64,000 nt of DNA. Source: Piscicola geometra (lineage: Eukaryota; Annelida; Clitellata; Hirudinida; Piscicolidae). Numbering within the stretch: the stretch's first letter is position 1; every line of letters begins with the position of its first letter. A model generated the notes under the pieces. That model ran no database searches and was not told the origin of the DNA. It saw nothing but the letters and a program-made list of their open reading frames with translations. The stretch spans positions 10,402,147-10,466,146 of the forward strand of contig OX030955.1 of the NCBI GenBank assembly GCA_943735955.1, in the 5' to 3' direction. Both the position numbers and the translations under genes were made by a program. Positions 42,212 through 55,019 of the stretch are shown piece by piece.

Positions 42212-42284
42212 TAAATATTTAAAGAAACTGAAGAGGAATAACTATAGGCTATAGTTATTCCTCTTCAGTTTCTTTAAATATTTA
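42212..42284. repeat. 73-bp perfect near-palindrome
   Basis: Two 36-bp arms (42212-42247 and 42249-42284) are exact reverse complements around one central G. The inner arm begins CTATAGTTATTCCTCTTCAG. A small relative, CCTATAG-A-CTATAGG, sits just upstream at 42189-42203. The arms have no coding role and no target duplication is evident. Confidence 0.95.
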
Positions 42285-44286
42285 CTTCCTTCACATAATC
42301 ATTGTCGGTTATTTACATTTTTGTGATACATATGTTTAAGCCACTGTATTTTTCAGTCTGTCTTCATGAAACTGAATTTTGCAAAAAATGAAAGTATTTT
42401 TTTTCGAATTAAGATTTAAAAACCTTTTAACTGTTTGCGCTATTTTTTCTATTTTATTGAGTCATTTTACTCATTCTTATTCCTAATTCGGATTCTATTT
42501 ATAATTTATAAAGAAGAAATATAAATAACATTTGAAATATTCGCTAGGCGGTGTTTGCGAAGCATTGATGTTTTCAAAAATTTAAAAACTATTAATTTAT
42601 CTTTGAATTACTGTAATCTAGAACCTTTTGGAAAATGTTTAAAAGCTTTAAAAATTATATTGCTCTGAACGAGCTTGCAATTATTTTAAAAAACTTTAAT
42701 TAAGCTCCTAAAGTTTGGTATTTTAAAGTTTTTTTGAAATTCTATGGACTGGTGGGGAAGCCTTGTACATTTTTAACGAGTTTTTTAGCCTGGTGTTTTA
42801 ATAGTTTCTATAAAACCTCTAAAAATATGTTTACCTTTAACATTATTCTTGTATCATTCCATGACTCACGCTAAAGAAGAAACCTGACTTTTATTGAAGA
42901 CATAGTTTTCTATTGGCCCCTAAAATCACACAAAAAAACAATTCAATCGCTATGTGACGCGTTAGAAGTATCCTTTTTCATGAAAATATCTCGATATGCT
43001 TTTTAAAGAAAATAAAATTAGTCACAATATTTTTCTTCACTATTCATAGAAAATTCATTAATTTTATTTTTTCTATTTATTTTCAACTCTTTTTTAACCG
43101 TTATATTTATTTATTATTACTATATAATCATCCCCATGTCATTATTCCCTTTCCTTTTACATCTGCCACAATTTCATCTCAATATTCCATTATACTATTG
43201 TTAATCGTATTGTTGGCACCTTATCAAGAGAGGTCACATGGCCACTTAATCATACACCGTTGCTCGCTTCCTACTCGTAATCCTCGCAAATCCTCCTTAA
43301 TCAACCACCTCGAGCCTTAATACAGGCCTATTATCGCCATCGACATAGATGCATTAGCAATATTAAAAGGGAATCAACCCACCCACTACAAGTATCACAC
43401 ACTGTGAACATCCATTTCATCATTTTTTCCTTCTGCTTCTTTAGCTCTACTTGTTTTCAGTTACAAACTTCCATTACAAAATATCACTATCTTTAATGCG
43501 TTTGAAAGCCTAATATAAAAAGTTAAAGACAGTTCCATCACGGGAACAAGAATGTCATTTAATGGAACAGTATGCCTTAGTCATGCAAGGTCCAACTGGT
43601 CGATCCAATACTTTTTGCAAATGATCTTGATGTCCATCGGCAAATTGACAACGTGAAAATTCAAAAAAATTGAAATTATGAACAATTATAAAATAGAAAA
43701 TATAATTTAGATAAGTTAATTAAAATAAAATATTGGTGTAAAACAGTCAGTTATATCTTCAAAACATATGCTGAGGTCTTTTCAGTCGCATTCTGAATAA
43801 CACATAACCTATTTGGTTTACATAGATTACCTATTAAATTAGTTTCATACTTACTCAAGTTTTTTCTTCTAATTTTAATCGTAAAATAAAATCCATTTTG
43901 ATACTTCTTTCGTTAGAACACGATCATTCTTTAAGCGAATAAAACATTGTCATTTTTTTGACCATCAAAAACTTTCTTACACAGTCTCAGTGCGGTTGTG
44001 CATGCTTCAATAATTAGCATATAGAAGGGAAGAAGAGAGCTCTTAAGCTTATGGATAGGGAGATTTCATCGAGAATTATCGTTGTGATTAGCTAACAAGT
44101 GCTTAAGGCATAACAAGTCGATCATGCAACTTTATCTGCATCATTATTTCTTCCACTTCTGCGTCCAGCATGAAGCCCTTTCCAAGATTCATTAAAAAGA
44201 AAACGATTGTATAGGAGTATTGAAATGGACGTTGAATCAATTAAAAATCTATTTGATCAACAAGTAGCTTCTTCTTAAGCCACCCA

Positions 44287-44375
44287 CCAATCAAATCGCT
44301 CTATTCATTACTGATTAGAAACTATTGGTTGCTGTAGGGATCCAGCATCCTATCTTCTTCAAACAAGAGCCAATC
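44287..44375 (+). promoter_or_regulatory. Cluster of CCAAT boxes upstream of the POU gene
   Basis: CCAATC at 44287-44292, ATTGG (inverted CCAAT) at 44324-44328 and CCAATC at 44370-44375 lie 190-275 bp before the start codon. A TATA-like AATATTTAAAAG follows near 44411. Motif matches only. Confidence 0.3.
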
Positions 44376-44561
44376 AGAAAGCAGAAAACACTCATCAAAT
44401 TATACTCAGTAATATTTAAAAGAAGCTCGTAATTTAGATGCATATTTTGACTAAACTTCAATGAAGAAGACTAAATAGAATTTTTCAAATCTTTAAATTT
44501 TAAACCACGCTGAAACTTTCCAAAGATTTCAATTATATCCATTCTTTACGACAAACCTCCA

Positions 44562-47500
44562 ATGCACAACAGGTCGTGTTTCAGTCAGGCCAACCAAGGC
44601 ATGCAAGGCAACTACGCATACTACCAGTCTTTTTTCACAATGGCTCAACGCAAACAGTGGCTCAAACCTTCCACTTCTCCTCTCTCTTCTCCTCTCGCTG
44701 GTTGTAACTTTTTGGATCTCAATGCTTTCAGTGCTGCTAGTAAGATCAACCACCCTAGTAGTATATTCAGTGACAAACCTCATGATTTTCAATCAAGCCC
44801 CGTGTTACTTGGTAATACTTTTTTGAGACCCAGCAATGTTACCAGCCAAGTGACTGCAAACATTTACAAAATCAACAACCAATACAACACTTTATACTCT
44901 GGAGGGATGTTGGAAAAAATAAATAGTTTGAACAGCCACAACGACACAACTAGCGTAAATGATATGGCAAACAGCAATAAAAACAGCTCAGAATTAAACA
45001 ACAATATTACTCCTAAAGACTCATCAAAAAACGATGAAATCGTGAGCTACAACAGCAACATCCCACTCTACATCACCAACAACTACAACAGAAACTACGG
45101 CAACTACAACCATTTGAACAACTACTTCTACAGTCACCTGGAGGTTTTGAAGCGCAAAAGTATTTTGTACCAACAGAAACTCACCTGCTACGGCAGCAAG
45201 CAACATCAGTTTCTCAAAATGAGGCAACACTGCAAAGAACAACAACAACAACAACGGTTTAACATACAACATCTTCAACAGCATAAAATGCATCAAAAAA
45301 ACTTCATTAAGTTCGAGACACCACGAGAACAGTCTCTGAATCAGCTTTCCACAAGCGTTGACAATGATATTGAGTCTAACTTTGATGAAGATGACGAGTG
45401 TGGTATTGATGATGATAGTGGAGATTTTTTGATGAGAAGAAGTGATAATGATGATGTTCAGAATCGAAAATTGAACGGTGAGAGTATAATTGATTTCATT
45501 GGTGGAAATGAAAACGGAGCAGGCAAAAGCATAGATGGTGAAGTAGATAGTGACGAAAATTATGATGAAGAGAATGATGTAATTTGTGATATCAATGGTG
45601 AAGAAAATGAATCGAGTGAGGATCAAAGCTCCAAATATCCAAGTCTGATAAAAAGAGAATTTGATGAAAGTAATGAAGAGAATGTCAATGAAACTGTGGT
45701 GGATGTTTTACAGAATGTTGTACAAGAAGCCAAAAATGAAGCTTGTGGCGTGAATAATTTAGATATTAAATTCAAAAAAGGGACCACTGAAGATAACTTT
45801 AGTACCTCAAATGATTCGACAAAAAATAACATTAGTAACCCTTTAAAGGAAAAACTAGAAGAAACTGCTGAAACAAAAAATGTGGAATCAGCCTCACCAA
45901 AGCTAGTTAACACAGAAATAAATCTTTTGTCCTCTTCTTCTTCACCTTCATCATCATTATCATCATCATCAATATCTTCACCACCATCATCTTCCTCCTA
46001 TTTTGCTTCTTCATCTCTGAGCATTACTCCAGCCACAACACTCTCATGCTTTTCAACTTCCTCATTATCACCTTCATCATCATTATCAGTGGCATCCCCA
46101 TCACTCCAGTCTTCTTCATTAGCAGCATTTATTTCATCATCATCATCACCAACAATATCATCAGCCCCATCATCATCAATATCATCACCAACAACATCAC
46201 CATCATCAGCAACCACAACTACATCAGCAGCTCATTCAAGCGGCGTGTCATTTTTCTTGAACCTGCCAAGACTCTTCGAGAAGGCCTCGATGGAACTTAG
46301 CGAAAACAATGGCAACGAAAACGACGAGCATAAGAGCGGCATTAATCAAAGCACAGAAGGCGCTTATGGCAAAAAGTTGAGCCGAGAGATGCATACAGGA
46401 GGGCCGGAGAATGCTTGTGGCAGACGAAATGGTTGGAAGATCGATGGTCGCAATAGAACTTCAGCAGGTTGTTTTAACACAACTTGTATAACTCACTTGA
46501 TTTGACTAAAGTATACTTGCTGGAGTTTTCCCTAAATGTTTATTATTTTTAAATTTTTATTAACATTTCATTTATTCATACTTATTACAATAAAAAATCA
46601 CCTTGATGGGTCTATTTACACTCACATACATACAGAAATTGTTTCTACAGTCCCTCCATTCCTTAGTTCCTTCGACAGAGAATTTTTGAGCTTGATGAAC
46701 AACCTCAGCAATGACATCAGCAATGACGACAACAACGCACACAACGTCATTAACTACGCTAAAGCCATTCATAAAAGTTACCCGTCTCACCACAGCTTAC
46801 AACCCCACAGCAACAACAACAGCTTACAGAATGCCGAAACTAGTGGCTCATACGAAAAAAAATACAAAATTCAAAACATGGTGACTCAAAACCACAACAT
46901 GTTTTACCACAACACTCAAAATCAAGCAAACAATCCATACAACGTTACCACTAACAACATCAACAACAAGAACCACGACATCTACCGTGGCAACTTTTAC
47001 AACTACAACACAGCGTTCAGTGACTGTGCCGATGATGTGAGCGTTACAGCAATCGACAACACGATCGGTAACGCAGACGACAAACTCCCGAACTCAGGCA
47101 GCTCGTACGACCTGAAGGACTTGGAAAAGTTCGCTGAGAACTTCAAAGCGAGACGCATCAGGCTGGGATTCACGCAGACTAACGTTGGTAAGTCGCGCTG
47201 AAGGCGATGATGGTGGCGATTTGATGGTGATGGTGGAATTATGAAAACAAGTCGTTTATGGCTATAGAGAACTAAATTTAGCGATGAAATTAAATACTTT
47301 TATAGTCATTTTAAACAGAATAGGCTGTAAGAAAGTGTGTATTAATAATTAAATCTAAATTTTAATGATGTTTTCAAAATAATTAACACTTCAAATGCAA
47401 TACCAGGCAACTCTCTGGCCAGGGTCCACGGCTCAGTGTTCAGTCAGACGACCATTTGCCGCTTCGAAAACCTGCAGTTGAGCTACAAAAACGCATGCAA

Positions 47501-48176
47501 GCTGCGGCCAATTCTGGAAGAATGGCTGGACGAGGCTGAAAGAAACGTCGACTACGAAAAGGCGGACCGCCGCAGAAAAAGAAGAACGACAATTGGCTTG
47601 CGCGCCAAAGACTCTCTTGAGGCTCACTTCTGCCATCGTCCGAAGCCCTCATCGCTTGAGATTATGCAGGTGGCGCAGGTAAACGTGCCTGTTGTCTTGT
47701 CTCCGTGTACGACTAAATATCAAAGTTTCAAAGTTTTTGATTCTATACTCAATGAACTCAAACGGTTTTATTTTATAATACGCTTTTTTATTTATGAAGA
47801 GCGCTATTTAAATATATTTGATGGATTGGTTCATCTTGCTTGCCAAAGCCACAGCATTTTCATTATTACAACCCCCTTCCCCTAACAGTCCTTGCGTCTC
47901 GACAAGGAGGTGGTGCGGGTGTGGTTCTGCAACCGCAGGCAAAGAGACAAACGGGTCAAAAGTTCCCTGAGGTTTCACGAACTTTATTTTAATTTTTTTT
48001 TCTAGCACGTTTTATAATTTATGAAGAATTTTTATTTAATTCAATATTTATAAATTCGTGTTGATAACGCATGCAGACTGGAAGAAGTGGCGAAGATGGA
48101 GGGGATGATGGCGTGGATTCCTGCAGAAAGTCCCTGCAATTATTCTCCTTACAACTCCTTCAACTTGCCACCATAA
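44562..48176 (+). CDS. POU1F1: POU class 1 (Pit-1/POU1F1-type) homeodomain transcription factor, 5 exons
   Basis: Exons 44562-46467, 46651-47187, 47407-47678, 47889-47971 and 48077-48176 join in phase with GT..AG borders to about 965 codons. The first 788 residues are low-complexity: a Gln run (about 225-233), an acidic patch (about 265-293), a Ser-rich block (about 454-556) and an Asn-rich block in exon 2. The POU-specific domain (about 789-859) contains [28 protein letters not shown] and YKNACKL. A short linker leads to the homeodomain (about 869-928) with RRRKRRTTI and [25 protein letters not shown] and KNACKL are hallmarks that separate POU1 from POU2, 3, 4 and 6. It should bind octamer-like DNA in the nucleus; vertebrate Pit-1 drives pituitary hormone genes. 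It is far longer than vertebrate Pit-1 (about 290 residues) because of its N terminus. The start is the first ATG of the long frame; further 5' exons are possible. Confidence 0.93.
47109..47960 (+). other. Domain: POU-specific domain plus POU homeodomain
   Basis: The POU-specific domain is split by the 219-bp intron within a glycine codon, after FTQTNV. The homeodomain is split by a 210-bp intron between helices two and three ([12 protein letters not shown]). Homeodomain position 50 is the Cys typical of POU proteins (WFCNRR). All DNA-contacting landmarks are present, so the gene looks functional. Confidence 0.93.
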
Positions 48177-48485
48177 GATAGTGGTGGTGGGAGTTATTTG
48201 GATGGGATGGTGGTTTTGCTGGTGGTTGTTTTGAATAGAAAGGATGAAGTGTTAGACGTGCACTTTGTTTGTGAAGGAAGAAAGAGGTAAATGATGATGG
48301 TAAAAACTTATGTTGGTTTGAAATCATTTTAATTAGTTGAAAGTTTAATTGTTACTTTTTAGTCAAAATGGGAAAATGTAGCTGCTTTCAAACATGTAGT
48401 GAGAAACTTTTTGAATTCGTTAGTTTGACCGAATGGTGTTTATGTCATTATCTGCATATGAACGATTTTGAACGAAAATTTCGCA

Positions 48486-48491
48486 AATAAA
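48486..48491 (+). terminator. Possible poly(A) signal of the POU gene
   Basis: AATAAA 310 bp downstream of the POU stop codon and 660 bp before the MRPS14 start; first canonical signal after the gene. Confidence 0.4.
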
Positions 48492-48891
48492 TTCACAGTT
48501 ATCTAGAAGATTTAGTAGTTGTAGCTTTTGCCATGAATCTTAATCAATATGTCTTTTTCAAAATGCATGATTTTACTCATTTAGATTTTTCCAGATACTT
48601 TGATTTTTTTCTTGTTCCAAATAATCTGTTATTAAACAGAATACAGTTTTATTTTTTATATTTCAATAAATTTGTGAGTATTTAGCTAGTTTATCAATAC
48701 CTTTCACTGAACTGAAAGAATCTTTATATTTTGAACAAGGCTGCACGAGTGGCATTCAATGACAGGCTGTATATTTCAAGAGTAAAAAATAAAAATATAA
48801 TAATTATAATAGTACCTATTTGGTAAACTTCAAATTACTTTGTTCAAAATGGAAAAAACTAGGGGTAATTGGACATGATAATTTATTTCAA

Positions 48892-48942
48892 TGAATCAAT
48901 CAATCAATAAAATTCTAGAGCGCTCTTTCATCCAATTCAAGT
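48892..48942 (-). mobile_element. SINE/LINE 3' tail ending in (ATTG)n, reverse orientation
   Basis: On minus, AAAGAGCGCTCTAGAATTTT followed by ATTGATTGATTGATT. Same family as the tail at 15000-15059. Confidence 0.6.
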
Positions 48943-49153
48943 TTCCAGAAATTATTTATGTTTATTAAATAGTGTAATTGTTGAGGCTTATAAAAATGAC
49001 TATTCATATCCTAGTTTTTATTTAAAAAATAATTCATTTATAATTTTTAATATAATTTTCTTAAAGTTATTATTTGTAAATTGACTTAATTTATTAGAGC
49101 AACTCCACTTATCCTAGGTTCACTTTTCATACAAGTTATTGAGAATCTTTAAA

Positions 49154-49748
49154 ATGTTAAACTTTATTCAACGTTGTATCAATGGGGGAACGAACACTTT
49201 TGTTGTGTTAAATAAAATAAAAGTATGTTAATTATATACCTAAGATTTGAATAAAATTATGGTATATTGTATACATTTTGAAAATGCTTTAAAACACCAT
49301 TGCAGATACAACAATCGAGAACTCGCTACATAAACTGGAAAATGAGAAAGGATGTGAAGCAAAGGAACACTGTTGTCGAATACGATTCTATACGTACCAG
49401 ACTCATAGCCATCAGGAAAGGCAAGATGCTGCCTGAACCAATCAAAGTTAGTGAAGGAAAGTCAATTTGTGCTGTTTTTGTGTAAGAACTATTTCCATTT
49501 TCCAATTTTTTACATGGTTTTTGTATCAAAGTATATTAACTGACTTACAAAGCATCTGTATGCAGGACTATGCACACAAGTGCTTCACAGAACTACCAGC
49601 TGACATCCGACCGAGCAGAACGAATAACAGATGTGTTCTTACCTCGAGGCCCAAGGGAGTGGTAGGCACCCACCGACTGAGCAGGATCATGTGGAGACTG
49701 TTGGCTGACTACAACAAGATGTCTGGCATCATCAGGGCAAAGTGGTAG
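49154..49748 (+). CDS. MRPS14: Mitochondrial small-subunit ribosomal protein S14 (uS14m), 3 exons
   Basis: Exons 49154-49222, 49306-49446 and 49566-49748 join in phase 0 with GTATGT/AG and GTTAGT/AG introns of 83 and 119 bp. They give a 130-residue protein, against 128 in human. Exon one encodes MLNFIQRCINGG, a plausible mitochondrial targeting leader. Exon two contains RYINWKMRKDVKQR, exon three ADIRPSRTNNRCVLTSRPKG and HRLSRIMWRLLADYNKMSGI ending RAKW. These are the conserved segments of uS14m. The protein sits in the head of the mitochondrial 28S subunit near 12S rRNA. The zinc-binding cysteines of some bacterial S14 forms are absent, as usual for the mitochondrial protein. The start codon choice rests on leader character and exact phase. 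Confidence 0.95.
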
Positions 49749-49832
49749 AGAAAAGTGGAGACTCAATAATACGCATTTTGTTAGTAAAATTATGTGAGTA
49801 TATTTTAATTACTATGGGTGGTTCAAAATTGT

Positions 49833-49838
49833 AATAAA
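49833..49838 (+). terminator. Poly(A) signal AATAAA of MRPS14
   Basis: Canonical hexamer 85 bp after the stop codon. Confidence 0.65.
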
Positions 49839-49839
49839 T

Positions 49840-51700
49840 ATCTTTGAACTATTTTTCTTGATTCCTTTAGCAGGAAAACCTTATATTTTATAGCCTTAAA
49901 CAATCTCATAATTTATTTATTTAATCAAATGAATTTAGAATAATTAAAATAGAACAAAGATAGGAATTTTATTACACACAATGATGTGAAACATATGTTG
50001 CTTCAGAGAGTATCAATATTTGGATTAATGATAATGTTTCAAATCAGTTAAATAACTTTGTTACATCTGTCATTAATACAAATATTTATGAACATAACAT
50101 CATTAATTAATGCCTCTTTAAAATAAATAATAATACACCATGGAACCTAATAGTTAGGAAAATAAGGTAAAACTTAAATGAGAAAACGATGCTACCGAGG
50201 AGACAGTGGTTTTCAAAGAAGTTTCAGCTGCTGAAGCCATTCTTACTAATTTAGAAATTTAATTTCTAAACGTTTAAACGATTTTGGAGAATATCCGACA
50301 AATGATGATATTTTTGACTAATTAAAAGTGCAATTTTTAATGACAAATGATACACAAATTATAGGAATGGTACAATTGCAATGGAATAAAAAAATATAAT
50401 GAATATCATTTGTCCATACATTTAACTCCAATTATGAAAATAAAATTAAGCCTATTTAAATATTGTTTCATAATATCCACAAATAAAAACAAAATAAAAA
50501 TAGATATACTAACATTTGGATATAAAAAGTTTAGAAAAGTGAGATGAGGAGAGCTAGGGGAAGGGGCTAAGACATAAATGTACTAGAAAGAGAATATTGA
50601 GGATTTAGAATTAAAATATACAACCAATTGCACTAAAAAGCAATAGCACAGTACGATGCATCAATGTGGTGTTTGCAAGAAAAATAAATTCCCACTCAGT
50701 TGGTCGATAAGAACAGATAAGAGGGGGGTAATAAACGGAAATTGTGAAGTCAATCTAGGTGATGAGAAACATTAATTGTGTTTTTGTGAGATGTGTATGA
50801 GCTTATTGTCCTAATAAATAAATTTTTATTCAAATTACTTGAACGATTTTTTATTATTTTAACCTTTAAACTCGTTTTAATGTTTAAAGATGATTACTGT
50901 AAAAGAAATTCAATAAAGTGTTTCAGTTTCCACAGTCTATTGCATCAACTAAGGGGAAAAGAGAAAACCCCTTGAAGAAACCGGTTGCATCGACGTTAAA
51001 CTGACTTGGTGTGTGTGTCGTGTAAGAAATCGTCGTGTGTGTTCAAAGAAGGTGAAAAGGTTGAACGAGAGGTTTTTGAAACGCCGTGGAAAAAAAATTA
51101 CTGTTGACGATCAAGTGAATGCTATATTGTCCCGAACACCAATCTAGCATAAGACGATTCAGGATGAGAGAATGAAACCATTGTGAAAAGAGATCTGCTG
51201 AGAAATTATTCTTGACTGGCAGACCTAGCAAGGGACTGCGTGAGACAGACATTGGATTTGAAATGAGATTTACTTTTTTAAAGAAAGCGCTAAAATCTTA
51301 AAAGAGAGTGAATGACAGCCTTATGGCAACAAAACTCACAGTGATCTCTAGAAAGGAAACCTCTCCAACTTGATGCCTAATCATGACTTATCCGGATTGA
51401 AAGAAAGAAAAGTTTTAAAAAGTCATTTTTGCTGATCAAAAGAAGGATAAACTCATCTAGCTGGCTGAATTCAAATCAAGAGTTGGCACAAAACAATGTT
51501 ACTGGTGAGAAATCATAATATACAAGTAATTACTTAAACGCAATTAATGGTGACGGCGATAACTATACAGTATGATTTTGAACTTATTTTAGTGGTTGAT
51601 AGTAGTTGAACGAGTGCTTGAAAGTTCTGCATGGTCACCAAAATGAGAAGAGCATTTGAGAAACCAATAAATAATTTACACCAATAAATATATATCTTTA
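49840..51700. other. Intergenic sequence between MRPS14 and the SPSB gene
   Basis: AT-rich; no exon or repeat family recognised. The two genes are convergent, so both 3' untranslated regions fall here. Confidence 0.5.
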
Positions 51701-51715
51701 AACTGAGAAGGACCT

Positions 51716-52792
51716 CTATCTACCATTCTGCTTTGGCGCCTCTTTGTCTGACGCTTCTTTGTGGTTGAGAAGGGGGTTTTTGATGAAGTTGATGAGTTTG
51801 AGTGGCAGGGGCAGACTCTCGATCTGATCTGGTCCCGCCTCTTCCTTGATGTTGGTTCTGACTGCGTAACTGCTCAGGCATTGGAGGCTCAAGAGTTCAG
51901 CTGTTGATGAGATGGAGGGAGTGACAAGTAAATGCTTTTGGATAAAAAAAGTACTATTTTAAATAATACCTACTTTCAATGCCACCGATGTACTTCATGG
52001 AGATTTCGCAATGACCCCACACAGCATTGACCATGGGGTGGAGGGTGAGACCCAGAAGGTTGTCAAAGGCGACACCCAGGTAAGTGTCCGCCGCCATGAA
52101 GCTCAGCGTGCCGACGTCCATGTCGAGGATGACGAGGAACGTGTCCGGGATGATGACTAGATCGCCTTCACAAATGCCAGGAAACTTCGGGTAGACTTTA
52201 GCCATCGGATCCACGCTGCTGCGATGAGATTGCTCATTGTGACACAGTCGATTCCGACACATGTCCCAGCCCCAGGACTTTTCGTCCAAGCCTACCAAGG
52301 AACTGTAACCATTCGCTTGCAAAATCGCATCACTTGTTGCCACTCCTATCACTGCGTGTGTGCCTCTATGCTTGGCGTTCCAGTAAACCTTCCAAATGTG
52401 CAAGCCTCTGCTGAAACCAACCTTGTAAAAGTTTAATAAGTAACTTATTAAGAATTTTTTTTCATAAATAAGTTATAATATTTATATAGTTTTAAAAATT
52501 ATCTGCGAAAAGATGGCTACTGCAAGTAAAAAAAATAACTGACTTTTCCACGTATACAATCGGTGCTTTGGGCAACAGGATGTCGATGAACAGTCAGGGC
52601 ATCGTCGTCTTTGATGAAGAGATTACTTGATTTGTCGTTAGGATTCCAAGAGTGGCTTAGTTGGGCATCGTAGCCAACAGGCGGCCGGTCCAGCAAAGCG
52701 TCCAAACGAGCAGGACGTTTCAAATGCGTAGCAAGAAAAGTGTTGTTGTTCACAAATATTGTCCTCGGAGAACCCGATATTTTTTGACCCAT
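51716..52792 (-). CDS. SPSB1: SPRY domain/SOCS box protein (SPSB1/gustavus type), 3 exons
   Basis: Exons 52792-52544, 52421-51974 and 51900-51716 join in phase to 293 residues (about 270 in vertebrate SPSB1), with introns of 122 and 73 bp. Exon one begins [13 protein letters not shown] and includes [20 protein letters not shown] and [15 protein letters not shown]. Exon two is the SPRY core: [35 protein letters not shown] and [11 protein letters not shown]. The residues that bind DINNN-type peptides in SPSB proteins (Arg, Pro, Ala of HRHPVAQ and the VWG loop) are present. Exon three encodes the SOCS box: [11 protein letters not shown] fits an Elongin BC box and LPLP fits the Cul5 box. The product should recruit targets such as VASA/PAR-4 or iNOS type substrates to a Cullin-5 ubiquitin ligase. 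Odd points are a longer loop between CHNEQSH and YPKFPG and a polar C-terminal extension after the SOCS box. SPSB1, 2 and 4 cannot be separated by eye. Confidence 0.94.
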
Positions 52793-52799
52793 ATCATTT

Positions 52800-53575
52800 T
52801 TATGAGAGTTATTAAATGAATAAGCACATTTTAAAGTAATTTTATTTTACAATTTTAGATGCAAATAAAATTGTTATATTAAATTCAAGATTTCTTAAAC
52901 TGATCAACAAGAAAAGAGAAAGTGAACACTGTTATAATTTAATTTTATTATCGTTAATTATATTAAATATAAATCTTATTTTTCAACTAAAATCTATGTT
53001 GATGAAAAAATATTTTTTTTATCATACTAATATGAATTATTGTAAAGAAGTTTTCTATGAGATCCCATTTAATAATTAAATTTTAATTACAATACAAAAC
53101 CATCAAGAAAATATCGCTTATTTGTAGAGAAGTTTATGATGATAAGGTCAAAGATGTTTCTTTAAAGTTTAAAGTGACTTTTTTTATAAAGTGGAGAAAA
53201 ACTGCTCAAACTGGATAAAAAAAACTTGATAATAAGTCAAGACGTATTTTCATGCACGAAATACTAATTTAAAACAACATTTGTTCGAAAAAAAAAATAA
53301 AAAAAGTTGATGATACTCCCCCTGTAAACTTTTTGCTTTTTTATAAAGTTGAGAAAAGGCCTTTTACATGCACGAATAACCATTTTAAAACAAAAATTAT
53401 GGATGCATGCACAAAATTAATTTTTCGTTTATAGGAATTAACTTATTTGTACTTAAAATAAATGTATATATTTTATGATAAGTCATAAGAGATATTTTAA
53501 TAAAGTTTTAGTTATGTAGATTTAAATAGTTGTCCTAGCGACCACAATTTTTTTTTAATATTTATGTTACGGGTT
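52800..53575. other. Upstream flank of the SPSB gene, no feature
   Basis: AT-rich sequence with no recognised promoter element or repeat. Confidence 0.45.
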
Positions 53576-53653
53576 AAATGTACCGTAAAATACCAGATTA
53601 TTCGGCCACCCATGGACCTGCATAATGGAAAGAACGTTTAGCAAAAGGGTTCT

Positions 53654-53860
53654 AGGATAAAAGGTCCTCCGGATAAAAAGTCCTCGGATAAAATGTCCTC
53701 GGATAAAAAGTCCTCCGGATAAAAAGTCCTCCGGATAAAAAGTCCTCCGGATAAAAAGTCCTCCGGATAAAAAGTCCTCCGGATAAAAAGCCCTCCGGAT
53801 AAAAAGTCCTCCGGATGAAAAGTCCTCCGGATAAAAATTTCCGGATAAAAAGTCTTCAAG
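53654..53860 (+). repeat. Left-arm tandem array of GGATAAAAAGTCCTCC units
   Basis: About 13 units of 14 to 16 bp with single-base variants; mirror array in reverse orientation at 56222-56343 with about 8 units. Confidence 0.95.
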
Positions 53861-55019
53861 ATTAAAATCTTCAAAAAATTTCTTTTCAAGGAAAAATACG
53901 TGATTAATACGTGATCCTTGAAACTTTAAGAATTAAATTTAATACTTTTATCTAATGTTTGCTATATTTTTTTCGTTCAATCTCGAAATAGCATTTGAAT
54001 AAATTTGACTTGGCTGTTGTTGTTTTGTCACTTTAACTATAAAATTGTTTGCTGGTTCTTGATCGTGATTATAAAAAGTCTTCAATGAAATAATCTTTAA
54101 AAAAGAATACGTGATCCTTAAAACTAAAATATTACAATTTAAAACTTTAATCTAATGTTTGCTCTATTTTTTCTTTTGATCTGGAAATAGGATTTGAATA
54201 AATTTGACTTGGTTGTTGTTGATTCCTCATTTTAATCATTAAGTTTTCTGCTGGTTCTTGATGAGTATTGAATATTAAATAAAATAAACACATGGTTATT
54301 ATTTTATTAAGAAAATATTTAAAAAAACAACCAACTTTAAAAAATAATTTAATCACCCTTCACCTCACCCACATCACCATGATAATCATTGCCACAGAAT
54401 CATTGTCTTTACCAATACAGCATCTTCAGCATCACAACATTATATATGATGGTGTTGTCATTATCTTCAAGGCACTGACCAGGGAGGACAAAAAAAGACA
54501 AAGGAAAGATAGTAGAACAATATAGTGGAGTGGATAAGGTTTGAGCTCAAGGGCTGTTTGAGACTATCAGAAAATCAAAAGGAATGGAGGAAACTGGTTG
54601 GAGGTCTTGCTGTGGTGCCCCAATAGTGTTTAAGAACATAGCCCATAGTCTGACTGACTGATTTATTCAAAATTTATAAATTAAAATATTGTTTTTATAA
54701 ATTAATAAAATAAATACTATATATTATTCAACTAAAAATATTATTTTTATAGTTTTATAAATTAATAATATAAATACTAAATGCTTCAAAATATTATTAA
54801 CCATAATAAAATGAGTTAAAATAGTCTATTCTAGATGTAGCAAGAACAGAAACTAAAGCACCCAATGTTGTTCAAGACTCCAGCTTATAGTCCTATAGAC
54901 TGACTGACTGACTGAATGACTGATTTAACCAAAATAATAATAAAAATTTACTATTTTAATAAATTAATTAAATAACTATTTCAAATAATTTCATCTTTAG
55001 AAGAGTCGTTCAGAAGACA

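Larger units (their letters stand above)
40483..44280. other. Gene-free region upstream of the POU gene
   Basis: Contains the palindromes at 41320-41404 and 42212-42284. A relatively GC-richer patch at about 43210-43400 has no open frame of note and could be regulatory, but nothing in the sequence proves that. Confidence 0.45.

Noticed and set aside
45024..46216. Antisense open frames opposite POU exon one
   Set aside because: Shadows of the low-complexity Ser and Asn codons; the plus frame joins in phase to the POU domain.
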